The notes below the pieces were generated by a model, which was not told the origin of the DNA, ran no database searches, and saw only the letters and a list, made by a program, of their open reading frames with translations. The position numbers and the translations under genes were made by a program. DNA of 56,057 bases, from contig CANJCQ010000018.1 in NCBI GenBank assembly GCA_947473355.1, positions 1 to 56,057 of the forward strand. The letters are read 5' to 3'. Below, one piece after another: positions 47,599 through 55,880 of the stretch (its first letter is position 1; every line of letters begins with the position of its first letter). This stretch comes from Sphingomonadaceae bacterium. GTDB lineage: Bacteria; Pseudomonadota; Alphaproteobacteria; Sphingomonadales; Sphingomonadaceae.

Positions 47599-47995
47599 TA
47601 CCAACATCCTGATCAGCGCTTTGCTTGATTCCCGGTCTCTGCCTGCAAGGCTTGTTGATGCCTGGACCGAGCAACGCTTCACTCTGTTGACCAGCGAGGA
47701 GCAGATCGTTGAACTGAAAAGGGTGTCATGCTATCCGAAGATATCGGCTTTAATCTCTGCGCCGCGTGCTGGCCGTTTGGTTCGGGAATTGCGGGCCTCT
47801 GCATCGTTGATCGGCGCACTTCCAGACGTCGATATTTGCCACGATCCCAATGACAACTTCCTTCTCGCCATGGCGCAACAGGGCAATGCCAACTTTTTGG
47901 TCACTGGCGACAAGGCCGACTTGCTCGGTCTGGAAAAATTTTCCGCAACGAAAATCATTGCTGTACGGCAGTTTGCCCAAATTCTGGCTTTGTAG
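47582..47995 (+). CDS. PIN-domain toxin (COG1569-like)
   Basis: 137 aa from ATG 47582; a longer in-frame form from 47537 overlaps too far and lacks a start signal. PIN acids appear in IAILDTNILISALLD (D6), TSEEQIVELKRV, DICHDPNDNFLLAMA and LVTGDKADLLGL. The pattern DPNDNF and TGDKADL is typical of the 'putative toxin component, PIN family' (COG1569). It is likely an RNase. It overlaps the antitoxin by 17 nt and is the third PIN module within 39 kb. Confidence 0.87.
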   Translation: MIAILDTNILISALLDSRSLPARLVDAWTEQRFTLLTSEEQIVELKRVSCYPKISALISAPRAGRLVRELRASASLIGALPDVDICHDPNDNFLLAMAQQGNANFLVTGDKADLLGLEKFSATKIIAVRQFAQILAL

Positions 47996-48103
47996 CTGGC
48001 CATTTGCGCGGGAATAAATTGCTCAGGTGAACCGTTAATGGAATAATTTACCCGTTTCAGGAGAAGGCCGAAGCGCGAATCAGCAAAGCTTCGTTTTGTC
48101 CCG

Positions 48104-49009
48104 ATGGTTGTTGCCGCAAGCCTGCTTGGCCTGGCCGCACCGCTGCTGGCCGCAGGCGGCGGCGGGGATGGCGGCGGATCGATGCCGAGCGCGAGCGCGC
48201 CGCAATATGATCCGGTGGTGGAATTCAACGCGGGCACGGCGGGGATGCAGGCACAGAACTATGCCGAGGCCAAGCGCCGCTTCGATCATGTGCTGACCGT
48301 CAATCCACGCGACGCCAATGCCAATTATCTCGCTGGAATGGCGCGGATCGGGCTGAACGACGCCAAGGGCGCGGTGCGCTATTTCGAGAAGGCAGTGAAG
48401 GCCGACGGCACCATGATCGCGGCGCACAAGCAGCTGGGCCTCGCCTATGCGGCAAGCGCCAAACCAGACAAGGCGCAGATCGAGCTCGATGTGCTCAAGG
48501 CCAAGGCGGCGCAGTGCGGGACGACCTGCCCGGATGCCGCCGCCTTGCAGGATGCGATCACGGCGATAACCAATGCCATGGCCGGAACCCCGCAAGCCAG
48601 CATCGATTCCGCCGCAAGCCTCGTCTTTGCTTCAGCTGCCGAGGGCGACAGCGCCTATTTGGAGGCCGTCGGGCTGATCAATCAGCATCGCTATGCGGAC
48701 GCAATAGCCTCGCTGAACCGGGCGCAGCGCAGCTTTGGTGCCCATCCCGATATTCTCACCTATCTCGGCTTCGCCAACCGCAAGCTCAATAACTATGACC
48801 TCGCCGAGACCTACTATCGTCAGGCGCTGGCGATTGCCCCGCTCCATCGCGGGGCGACCGAGTATTATGGCGAACTGATGGTCGAGCGGGGCGATCTGGC
48901 AGGCGCGCGGCGCAAGCTGGCGGCGCTCGACGCGATGTGCAGCTTCGGCTGTTATGAAGCCGAGGAGTTGAGGCATTGGATCGCATCGGGCCACGGCTCG
49001 CAGTCCTGA
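48104..49009 (+). CDS. Exported tetratricopeptide-repeat protein; native start probably lost
   Basis: 301 aa from ATG 48104. TPR units are clear in FNAGTAGMQAQNYAEAKRRF, NANYLAGMARIGLNDAKGAV, AAHKQLGLAYAASAKPDKAQ, PDILTYLGFANRKLNNYDLA and GATEYYGELMVERGDLAGAR. No ribosome site precedes this ATG. AGGAG at 48059-48063 is followed by GGCC-GAAGCGC, and inserting AT before GAAG would create an ATG at ideal distance. The extended form would start MKRESAKLRFVPMVVAASLL, a proper signal peptide. It is probably a periplasmic scaffold coupled to the next cytochrome gene, which overlaps it by 34 nt. Confidence 0.82.
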   Translation: MVVAASLLGLAAPLLAAGGGGDGGGSMPSASAPQYDPVVEFNAGTAGMQAQNYAEAKRRFDHVLTVNPRDANANYLAGMARIGLNDAKGAVRYFEKAVKADGTMIAAHKQLGLAYAASAKPDKAQIELDVLKAKAAQCGTTCPDAAALQDAITAITNAMAGTPQASIDSAASLVFASAAEGDSAYLEAVGLINQHRYADAIASLNRAQRSFGAHPDILTYLGFANRKLNNYDLAETYYRQALAIAPLHRGATEYYGELMVERGDLAGARRKLAALDAMCSFGCYEAEELRHWIASGHGSQS

Positions 49010-49962
49010 GGCTGGGTCTCGGAGCGGCGCTAACCGCTGCCGCGCCAAGCGCCCCCTATCCGATCCGCGCAGCGCAATGGCTTGATCCGCCGCAGCGGTA
49101 CACTGCGCTATCGAGCCAGCCCGCCGAATGCGCTGCTGTCCCGCGTGATGCGGCGGAGCGGCAATTGTTCGAGATCGGCCGGGCCGCCTTCCGCGCTCCC
49201 TTGCTGCTCGGCGGGCAGGCGGCGCGCTCGGGCCTCTCCTGCGCCAGTTGCCACAGCAATGGCCGCCGCAATCCGGCTTTCCGCTTTCCCGGGCTGTCAG
49301 GCGATCCCGGCACTGCTGACGTCACTTCCTCGTTGATGAGCTCGCACCGGGGCAATGGTCAGTTCGATCCCCGGCCGATCCCCGATCTTGCTGTTCCGGG
49401 CAAGGTTGCGCGGGCGCGCGGCGATCCGGCTCTCGAAACATTCATCCACGGGCTGATCACCCAGGAATTCGACGGTGCCGAGCCGCCAGCACTGATCCTG
49501 CGAGGGCTGGGCGTCTATGTCCGCGCGATTGGCCGTCCGGGGTGCGATCTTCAGGGCCGCGAGCCTTTGCGGCTGGCAAATCTGACGCAAGATGCATCAC
49601 GGGCTGTGGCGGCTTCATCCCATGCCTGGCGCAGTGGAAATGCAGCAGCGGCGCGGCTGTTGCTGTCGTCGGCGCGGTCCATGCTGGGGCTGATCCATGA
49701 ACGCTATGCCGCGCCGCGTCTGGCCAGCGACCGGCAGGCCCTTCTGCGCGCCGATCTTGGCCTGCTGGCAGTCGAACAGGCGATGGACCGCAAGGACACC
49801 CGTGTCCCCGCCATGCTGGCGGCGTGGCAGACAAACCGGCGCTGGACTGTTCCGCTGGCGCGCGATGAAGCGCGATCGCTGTTTGCTGCGGCTAATCTGA
49901 CGCGCAGCCTCGCCGCTATTTCGCGCCCGCTGCCTGCTCGTGATGCCGGATCACCTCATTGA
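48976..49962 (+). CDS. Exported c-type cytochrome / di-heme-peroxidase-like protein
   Basis: 328 aa with TTG 48976 as the start. A hydrophobic export segment (LAVLRLGLGAALTAAAPSAP) leads to QLFEIGRAAFRAPLLLGGQA and one heme site SCASCHSNGRR (CxxCH near 89-93). NPAFRFPGLSGDPGTADVTS, FDPRPIPDLAVPGKV and FIHGLITQEFDGA resemble the cytochrome-c-peroxidase / MauG-like family, but only one CxxCH motif is seen. It overlaps the TPR gene by 34 nt and the convergent chorismate mutase gene by 47 nt. Confidence 0.78.
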   Translation: MDRIGPRLAVLRLGLGAALTAAAPSAPYPIRAAQWLDPPQRYTALSSQPAECAAVPRDAAERQLFEIGRAAFRAPLLLGGQAARSGLSCASCHSNGRRNPAFRFPGLSGDPGTADVTSSLMSSHRGNGQFDPRPIPDLAVPGKVARARGDPALETFIHGLITQEFDGAEPPALILRGLGVYVRAIGRPGCDLQGREPLRLANLTQDASRAVAASSHAWRSGNAAAARLLLSSARSMLGLIHERYAAPRLASDRQALLRADLGLLAVEQAMDRKDTRVPAMLAAWQTNRRWTVPLARDEARSLFAAANLTRSLAAISRPLPARDAGSPH

Positions 49963-50230
49963 TGATGAAGCGCAAGAACTTCTCGCCGAAATCGGGATCG
50001 AGATGGGCATCTTCTGCCAGCGCGCGCAGCCGGGCGATCTGCATTTCCTCGCGGCTGGGGTCTGACGCAGGCAGCTGTCGCTCAGCCTTGTAGGCGCCCA
50101 CGGCCTTGGTGATCCGGAAGCGTTCGGCCAGCATGTGAATCAGCGCGGCGTCGATATTGTCGATGCTGGCGCGGTAGCCGGCCAAAGTCTCATCGGGCAC
50201 GGGATCGGGGGCAGGTTCGGTCTCGCTCAT
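49916..50230 (-). CDS. Chorismate mutase (AroQ type)
   Basis: 104 aa from the ATG at 50230 (MSETEPAPDP). Longer frames read into the divergent gene. It converts chorismate to prephenate for Phe/Tyr synthesis. The AroQ helices are visible in LAGYRASIDNIDAALIHMLA (with R20), ERFRITKAVGAYKAERQLPA (K near 53) and DPSREEMQIARLRALAEDAH. The C-terminal helix has FLRFIINEVIRHHEQ. Its 3' end overlaps the convergent cytochrome gene by 47 nt. Confidence 0.92.
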   Translation of the reverse strand: MSETEPAPDPVPDETLAGYRASIDNIDAALIHMLAERFRITKAVGAYKAERQLPASDPSREEMQIARLRALAEDAHLDPDFGEKFLRFIINEVIRHHEQAAGAK

Positions 50231-50330
50231 GCTGGCTCCGCTAGCATGCAGAAAGACGATTGACCATTGTTGCAATGCCATTGCCCGCTTTGCACTTGCC
50301 TTCCGCGCCGCGCCGCGCGATGCGCACGAA

Positions 50331-51347
50331 ATGAGCGCTGACGTCATCCCCCTGCGCCCCCGCGCGTCCGAACCCTCGCTGTCCCCAATGCTGGCGCTGA
50401 CTGCGCCCGGCATGAACAATGTCAATGCAGTGATCCTTGATCGCATGCAGAGCGAGATTCCGCTGATCCCGGCTTTGGCAGGCCATCTCATTTCCGGCGG
50501 CGGCAAGCGGCTTCGCCCGATGCTGACCATCGCCGGGGCGGCGCTGTGCGATTATCATGGCGAGCGCCACCACAAGCTCGCCGCAGCCGTCGAATTCATC
50601 CACACCGCGACCCTGCTCCACGACGATGTCGTCGATGGCTCCGATCTGCGCCGTGGCAAGGAGACGGCCAACATCGTTTATGGCAATCCGGCGACGGTGC
50701 TGGTCGGCGATTTCCTGTTCAGCCGCGCTTTCGAACTGATGGTCGAGGATGGCAGCCTCAAGGTGCTGAAGATCCTGAGCCACGCCTCTGCCGTCATCGC
50801 GGAGGGCGAAGTCGATCAGCTGACCGCGCAGCGCCATATCGAGACCAGCGAAGACCGTTACCTCTCGATCATCGGCGCCAAGACGGCCGCGCTCTTTTCG
50901 GCCGCCTGCCGCATTTCTGCGGTGGTGGCCGAGCGCAGCGAGGCGGAAGAGCGCGCGCTGGAAGACTATGGCCGCAATCTCGGCATAGCCTTCCAGCTGG
51001 TCGACGATGCCATCGATTATGATTCCGAGGCCGCCGAAATGGGCAAGGGCAAGGGCGACGATTTCCGCGACGGCAAGATGACCCTGCCGGTGATCCTCGC
51101 CTATGCGCGCGGCAATGCCGAAGAGCGCCAGTTCTGGCAGGACGCGATTGCCGGCTTCCGCATCGAGGACCTCGACCTTGCTCATGCGGTCACCCTGATC
51201 AACCGCCACGACGCGGTCAGCGCCACCCGCGAACGCGCCCGCCTCTATGCCAGCCGCGCAATCGATGCGATTGCCGGTTTCCCGGCGGGCGAGGCGCGGT
51301 CAGCTATGGCCGAAGCGGCGGAGTTCGCGGTTTCGAGAAGGTATTAG
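50331..51347 (+). CDS. ispB: Trans-polyprenyl diphosphate synthase (octaprenyl/decaprenyl type)
   Basis: 338 aa from ATG 50331. The first Asp-rich motif is TATLLHDDVVDGSDLRRGKE (DDxxD near 93), the second is FQLVDDAIDYDSEAAEMGKG (near 219), and GGGKRLRPMLTIAGAALCDY (near 53) is the FPP-binding part. It elongates FPP with IPP to the side chain of ubiquinone; sphingomonads mostly use Q-10, so decaprenyl is likely, but chain length is not certain from sequence alone. It is divergent from chorismate mutase, with a 100-nt gap. Confidence 0.93.
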   Translation: MSADVIPLRPRASEPSLSPMLALTAPGMNNVNAVILDRMQSEIPLIPALAGHLISGGGKRLRPMLTIAGAALCDYHGERHHKLAAAVEFIHTATLLHDDVVDGSDLRRGKETANIVYGNPATVLVGDFLFSRAFELMVEDGSLKVLKILSHASAVIAEGEVDQLTAQRHIETSEDRYLSIIGAKTAALFSAACRISAVVAERSEAEERALEDYGRNLGIAFQLVDDAIDYDSEAAEMGKGKGDDFRDGKMTLPVILAYARGNAEERQFWQDAIAGFRIEDLDLAHAVTLINRHDAVSATRERARLYASRAIDAIAGFPAGEARSAMAEAAEFAVSRRY

Positions 51348-51376
51348 GGGCTATCTGTTTCAGTCAAAGGCACCAC

Positions 51377-51559
51377 CTTCTTCCCCCTTGATGGGGGAAG
51401 GATACGCAGGTTTGGCAACTTGTTGCCTAGCCGCAGTTGGATGGGGGTGAGCTCTCCGGCAGCCGCTGCGTGTGGGGCACCAACACCCCCATCCAATTAC
51501 GCCTAACTTCGCTCCGCTCCGAAAGGCTCCGTATCCTTCCCCCATCAAGGGGGAAGAAG
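51377..51559. mobile_element. MITE-like nested inverted-repeat element, copy 1
   Basis: 183 bp with perfect 30-bp terminal inverted repeats (51377-51406 and 51530-51559), which begin CTTCTTCCCCCTTGATGGGG. Nested 13-bp arms TTGGATGGGGGTG (51437-51449) and CACCCCCATCCAA (51484-51496) lie inside. No ORF. It sits between two convergent genes. Copy 2 is at 54601-54780. No target duplication can be called. Confidence 0.8.
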
Positions 51560-51603
51560 CGGGTTGGGGCAAGCCGAAGCGGAAAGTCTTTTAAACGCGA
51601 AAA

Positions 51604-51978
51604 TTAACCCCCACCAAGCTGCAACCGCCCCTGGCTGAAAGCGGCCCGGCAATCGGTGGCGTCGTGCTTGATGTCTGAATCGAGCAGCGGGGTGTCAGTC
51701 ATGCCAGGGCCGCTGAAGCGCTTGTAGTCGCACTCCCCGTCCTTTGAGAATTTGCTGGCATCGTCGCCGAAATCAACCCCGCCTGCTGCCGCGACCGGCG
51801 CCGAAGTGGCCGCCGCTGCCGGATCCGTGCTTCTGCCACCGGAAACGATCGGGCCGGTCAGCGCCTGTTTCTGCGCCGGGTCCTGCTTGTTGCCGCCGAT
51901 CAGCTTGTCGCATCCGGCGACCAGCATCGCGGCCAAGGCAGCGCCCAGTAGGACGCCAAATCTGCTTGTGGAAACCAT
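51604..51978 (-). CDS. Lipoprotein with one copy of a two-cysteine acidic repeat domain
   Basis: 124 aa from the ATG at 51978. The lipobox is LVAGC (lipid Cys23). After an Ala/Ser/Thr linker, residues 69-121 hold an unassigned domain: VDFGDDASKFSKDGECDYKR, then GMTDTPLLDSDIKHDATDCR and GRLQL. Its two cysteines (83 and 110) are 27 apart, as in the two related genes at 55.1-55.9 kb, and could form a disulfide. The clustered Asp/Glu at DxDGEC-like positions suggest metal (Ca) binding, which is inference. The DNA is very similar to the 55.2 kb copy. Confidence 0.8.
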   Translation of the reverse strand: MVSTSRFGVLLGAALAAMLVAGCDKLIGGNKQDPAQKQALTGPIVSGGRSTDPAAAATSAPVAAAGGVDFGDDASKFSKDGECDYKRFSGPGMTDTPLLDSDIKHDATDCRAAFSQGRLQLGGG

Positions 51979-52087
51979 CCCCGTTCTCCCTGAGCAATTG
52001 ATCCAGGCATAGGTAACACAACTGGGGTGCGCAGCGGAACAACAGAATGATCTTGAACTTTCCCGGCATGGCACTCAAGCCCGATGA

Positions 52088-54568
52088 GTGAACGCCGCGC
52101 CTGAAACTTCCGCCGAACTGCCGATTGCCGCAGTCATGCCTGCCTTGCTGGCTGCCTTGCGGACACGGACCAGCGCTGTGCTGATTGCGCCGCCGGGGGC
52201 GGGCAAGACCACTGCCGTCGCCCCAGCGCTGCTGCGTGAGGACTGGTGCAAGGGCATGGTGATCCTGCTTTCGCCCCGCCGAGTCGCCGCGCGGGCAGCA
52301 GCCGAACGTATGGCAGAAGCCATGGGCGAACAGGCCGGGCAGACCATCGGCTATCTCACCCGGCTCGACAGCAAGCGTTCGGGGGCGACCCGGGTGCTGG
52401 TGATGACCGAGGCGATCTTTGTCGCCACGATCCTGAGCGATCCCGAGCTTGCCGGAGTCAGCGCGGTGCTGTTCGACGAGGCACACGAGCGGCATCTCGA
52501 CAGCGACTTTGGCCTCGCGCTCGCCATCGAAAGCGCCTCGGTGCTGCGCGAGGACCTGCGGCTCTTGGTGATGTCGGCGACCATCGACGGGGCGCGGTTT
52601 GCATCGCTGCTCGCCAAAGTCGGACAGCTTGCGCCGGTGATCGAAAGCGAAGGCAAGATCCATCCACTGGCGATCCGCTGGCTGGGGGCACGGCCCGAGC
52701 TGCGGCTGGAGGATCAGATGGCCACGGCGCTGCTCACGGCATGGCGCGAGGAGGTGGGCGATGTGCTCGCTTTCCTGCCCGGGGTCGGTGAGATCGAACG
52801 AACCCGCGAACGGTTGACCGAAAAACTGCCCGGGGCCCTGATCCTTCCGCTCCACGGCCAGTGCGAGCCTGCTGCCCAGCGCGCCGCGATCAAGCGTGAT
52901 CCGGAAGGGCGGCGGCGGATCGTGCTGGCCACCGCCATCGCCGAAACCTCGCTGACGCTCGACGGGGTGTCGGTGGTGGTCGATGCGGGCCTCTCGCGGC
53001 GGGCCGAGTTCGACAAGGCAGCAGGGGTGACCCGGTTGGTCACCCACCGCGCGAGTCAGGCTGCTGCCACCCAGCGCGCGGGCCGCGCGGCACGGCAGGG
53101 ACCGGGCACGGCCTATCGCCTGTGGGAAGAGGCGGCGCATGCCGGGCGGCCCCAGTTCGATCCGCCCGAGATGCTGACCAGCGATCTTGCGCCCTTGCTG
53201 CTCAGCCTTGCGCAATGGGGGGCTGGTGATCCGGCCGCCATGGCATGGATCGATCCGCCGCCCGCCGCAGCGTTGGGCGCGGCGCGAGCCAAGCTGACGG
53301 CACTCTCGGCGCTCGATGAGGCGGGGCGGATCACTGCGCATGGCCGCGCCATGGCCGCGCTGCCGATGGACCCGCCTCTCGCGCATATGCTGCTCTATGC
53401 CGCACAGCATGGCGCGGCGCAGGAGGCAGCCCAGCTCGCGCTGCTGTTGCAGGAACGCGGGCTTGGCGGGCGGGGCGAGGATCTGGCGCAGCGGCGGGAT
53501 CGCTGGCGGGGCGATCGTTCGGGCCGGGCGGAGGCTTCGCGCAAGCTGGCGGCTGGGTGGGCGAGGCGGGCGAAAGAGCTGGTGGATGGCAGCGCGGGCC
53601 CAGCACCGCCCCCAGCCGTCCTGCTCGCCGAAGCCTTCCCCGACAACGTGGCCAAGCGCCGCGATGCGACTGGCGAGACCTGGCTGGCGGCTGGGGGCAG
53701 GGGCTTTGTGCTCGATCCGGCCTCGCCGCTCGCCCGCGCCGATTGGCTTGCTGTGGGCGAGGCGCAGGGGCAGGCCAAGGGCGCGCGGATCACCGGGGCC
53801 ATGGCGCTCAGCGAGGCCGAAGTGCTGCGCTGGCTGGCCCACCGCATCGACAAGCGCCCGGCCTTGCGCTGGATCGCCGACGAGCGCCGGGTGGAGGCTC
53901 TGATCGAACAGCGGCTGGGCGGGATACTGGTTACGCGCGGCCCCGATCCCGCGCCTGATCCAGCGGCGATTGCTGCCTTTCTGGTCGACAAGGTGCGCGA
54001 GGCAGGTCTGCCGCTGCTGCCGCTATCGCCGGGCAACCTGGCCTTGCTCAAGCGGGCCAAGTACGCCGGGATCGCATCGCTGGAGGAACGAGCGCTGCTT
54101 GCCGACCTCGAGCAATGGCTCGCGCCCTTGCTGAAGCGGCGGCTTGATTCGCTGGACGGTCAGGCGCTGCAACAAGCGCTGCGAAATCGGCTGAGCTATG
54201 ATGAGAAGCAGCGCCTCGATCAGCTTGCCCCGCCGCATTTCACCAGCCCGGCCGGCAGCGAACATATGATCGACTACGCCGACGAGGGTGGGCCGTCCGT
54301 GGAATTGCGGGTGCAGGCGCTGTTCGGGCTGGACCAGCATCCCATGTTCGGAACCCCGCCACAGCCCTTGCTGCTCAAGCTGACTTCGCCGGGCGGAAAG
54401 CCCATCCAGGTAACCCGCGATCTTCCGGGCTTCTGGCGCGGATCATGGCGCGATGTGGTGCGTGACATGAAGGGGCGCTATCCCAAGCACCGCTGGCCCG
54501 AGCAACCCTGGACCGAGGCGCCGAGCCTGAAGACGAAGAATGCGTTTGAGGCGCAGCGGCGAAATTAG
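52088..54568 (+). CDS. hrpB: ATP-dependent helicase HrpB
   Basis: 826 aa started at GTG 52088. DEAH-box helicase: motif I LIAPPGAGKTTAVAPALL (near 37), motif II LFDEAHERHLDSDFGL (near 131), motif III LVMSATIDGARF, and motif VI in ATQRAGRAARQGPGTAYRLW. The C-terminal half is the HrpB-specific helicase-associated region. HrpB acts on RNA; its role is poorly defined. It diverges from the lipoprotein gene (109-nt gap) and is flanked on both sides, at a distance, by MITE copies. Confidence 0.93.
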   Translation: MNAAPETSAELPIAAVMPALLAALRTRTSAVLIAPPGAGKTTAVAPALLREDWCKGMVILLSPRRVAARAAAERMAEAMGEQAGQTIGYLTRLDSKRSGATRVLVMTEAIFVATILSDPELAGVSAVLFDEAHERHLDSDFGLALAIESASVLREDLRLLVMSATIDGARFASLLAKVGQLAPVIESEGKIHPLAIRWLGARPELRLEDQMATALLTAWREEVGDVLAFLPGVGEIERTRERLTEKLPGALILPLHGQCEPAAQRAAIKRDPEGRRRIVLATAIAETSLTLDGVSVVVDAGLSRRAEFDKAAGVTRLVTHRASQAAATQRAGRAARQGPGTAYRLWEEAAHAGRPQFDPPEMLTSDLAPLLLSLAQWGAGDPAAMAWIDPPPAAALGAARAKLTALSALDEAGRITAHGRAMAALPMDPPLAHMLLYAAQHGAAQEAAQLALLLQERGLGGRGEDLAQRRDRWRGDRSGRAEASRKLAAGWARRAKELVDGSAGPAPPPAVLLAEAFPDNVAKRRDATGETWLAAGGRGFVLDPASPLARADWLAVGEAQGQAKGARITGAMALSEAEVLRWLAHRIDKRPALRWIADERRVEALIEQRLGGILVTRGPDPAPDPAAIAAFLVDKVREAGLPLLPLSPGNLALLKRAKYAGIASLEERALLADLEQWLAPLLKRRLDSLDGQALQQALRNRLSYDEKQRLDQLAPPHFTSPAGSEHMIDYADEGGPSVELRVQALFGLDQHPMFGTPPQPLLLKLTSPGGKPIQVTRDLPGFWRGSWRDVVRDMKGRYPKHRWPEQPWTEAPSLKTKNAFEAQRRN

Positions 54569-54600
54569 GATATTTCGTTTCGCATTGCGGCGCATTCTTC

Positions 54601-54780
54601 CTTCTTCCCCCTTGATGGGGGAAGGATACGAAGCCTTACCCCTGCAAGGGGTTAGGCGCAGTTGGATGGGGGTGTGCGGGCCGAAAACGCTGCGCCTGCC
54701 GGCGGGCGCACCCCCACCCAACTCCAGCTAGGCAACAAGTTGCCAAGCCTTCGTATCCCTCCCCCATCAAGGGGGAGGAG
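54601..54780. mobile_element. MITE-like nested inverted-repeat element, copy 2
   Basis: 180 bp. The left arm (54601-54630) is identical to the left arm of copy 1. The right arm (54752-54780) matches it with two changes. Nested arms TTGGATGGGGGTG (54662-54674) and CACCCCCACCCAA (54709-54721) are also shared. The inner core runs in the opposite sense relative to copy 1: GGCAACAAGTTGCC here lies on the right, while GGCAACTTGTTGCC lies on the left in copy 1. It starts 33 nt after the hrpB stop. No ORF. Confidence 0.8.
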
Positions 54781-54860
54781 GAAGATACTCGAAGAGAACC
54801 AGCATTTCCCTGGCACGCAGGGCTTGATTCTGCGCGCGATTGGGGAGAAACGCTTCGCCC

Positions 54861-55139
54861 ATGACAGCACGCATATTTCAACGCCCTAAGAATGCCATGC
54901 AATCTGGCAAGGCGCTCACCGACCAGTGGATCCTCGAGTTCGCGCCCGCAGAAGCGCGCCGCGCCGATCCGCTGATGGGCTGGGCGGGTTCGGGTGATAC
55001 GCAAGTACAGGTCGTGCTGAATTTCGCCAGTAGCGCCGAGGCGCAGGCCTATGCAGAGCGATATGGCATCGCTGCCCGCGTGCAGGAAACGCCGGCAAAG
55101 CGCCTGAAGTTACAGGCTTACGCCGATAACTTCAGGTAG
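54861..55139 (+). CDS. ETC complex I subunit, NDUFS4-like
   Basis: 92 aa from ATG 54861; a longer form from 54840 is possible. The sequence ARIFQRPKNAMQSGKALTDQ followed by WILEFAPAEARRADPLMGWA and GSGDTQVQVVLNFASSAEAQ is the alphaproteobacterial homologue of mitochondrial NDUFS4 (18-kDa subunit of NADH dehydrogenase). The C-terminus AYADNFR is typical. It is a supernumerary subunit encoded away from the nuo operon, as usual in this group. Confidence 0.92.
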   Translation: MTARIFQRPKNAMQSGKALTDQWILEFAPAEARRADPLMGWAGSGDTQVQVVLNFASSAEAQAYAERYGIAARVQETPAKRLKLQAYADNFR

Positions 55140-55147
55140 GCTCTGGC

Positions 55148-55594
55148 TTACTGACGAATCCTCAGCCGCCCGGCATTATAGGCAGAACGGCAATCGGTGG
55201 CATCGTGCTTGATGTCTGAATCAAGCAGCGGAGTGTCAGTCATGCCAGGTCCGGCGAAGCGCTTGTCGTCGCATTCGCCGTCACGCGAAAAGCGGCCGTT
55301 GTCATCACCCCATTGGATCCGGCTGGCGCTACCGCCACCACTTCCGCCGATATAGCGCAGCCGCCCTTGATTAAAGGCAGTGCGGCAATCGGTGGCATCA
55401 TGGCCAATGTCGGAGTCAAGCAGCGGAGTGTCGGTCATGCCAGAGCCGGAAAAGCGCTTGTCATCGCATTCGCCGTCGCGTGAATAGCGGCCATTGTCGT
55501 CGCCAAAGTTGATACCTTGCGCCAGAACTGGCGCTGGCGTCCACATGGTCAGAACCGTTGCGGCGGCCAGAATATGGCTGATAACTTTACGCAT
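55148..55594 (-). CDS. Exported protein with two copies of the two-cysteine acidic repeat domain
   Basis: 148 aa from the ATG at 55594, with a signal peptide ending in VLA (about residue 25). Two tandem domains, about 28-81 and 93-147, each carry GDDNGR(Y/F)SRDGEC, GMTDTPLLDSDI and HDATDCR. Cysteines are at 43/70 and 108/135, with the same 27-residue spacing. A GGSGGG linker joins them. It is probably a soluble periplasmic or secreted protein. It is one of three neighbouring genes with this domain; a related gene starts 34 nt upstream on the same strand. Confidence 0.82.
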   Translation of the reverse strand: MRKVISHILAAATVLTMWTPAPVLAQGINFGDDNGRYSRDGECDDKRFSGSGMTDTPLLDSDIGHDATDCRTAFNQGRLRYIGGSGGGSASRIQWGDDNGRFSRDGECDDKRFAGPGMTDTPLLDSDIKHDATDCRSAYNAGRLRIRQ

Positions 55595-55628
55595 TTTGGT
55601 TGCCCCCAATTGCAAATGTGATGTGCGG

Positions 55629-55880
55629 TTACGGCCGCAGTTTCAAACGGCCAGCATTGAAAGCGGCGCGGCAATCGCTGGCATCGTGCAGGATGTCGCT
55701 GTCGATCAGCAGGGTGTCGGTCATCCCCGCGCCGTCGAAGCGCATATCGTCGCATTCACCGTCCTTGGAGTAGCGACCCGAGTCGTCGCCGAAATTGACG
55801 TCGTCGGCAAAGGCCGGGACAGGTGCGGCGGCCGTGATCAGCGCGATCGACGCAAGCAGATGGAATGTTGCCTTTTGCAT
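55629..55880 (-). CDS. Exported protein with one two-cysteine acidic repeat domain
   Basis: 83 aa from the ATG at 55880, preceded by GGGGG. The signal peptide ends at AFA (about 25), leaving almost only one repeat domain (28-81): VNFGDDSGRYSKDGECDDMR, GMTDTLLIDSDILHDASDCR and GRLKLRP. Cysteines 43 and 70 match the neighbouring gene. This is the minimal form of the domain. It lies in tandem before the two-domain gene and may share a transcript with it. Confidence 0.8.
   Translation of the reverse strand: MQKATFHLLASIALITAAAPVPAFADDVNFGDDSGRYSKDGECDDMRFDGAGMTDTLLIDSDILHDASDCRAAFNAGRLKLRP

Noticed and set aside
51377..54780. CRISPR array suggested by repeated CCCCCTTGATGGGGG units
   Set aside because: The repeats are inverted pairs in two separate elements 3 kb apart, with no regular direct repeats or spacers and no cas genes.
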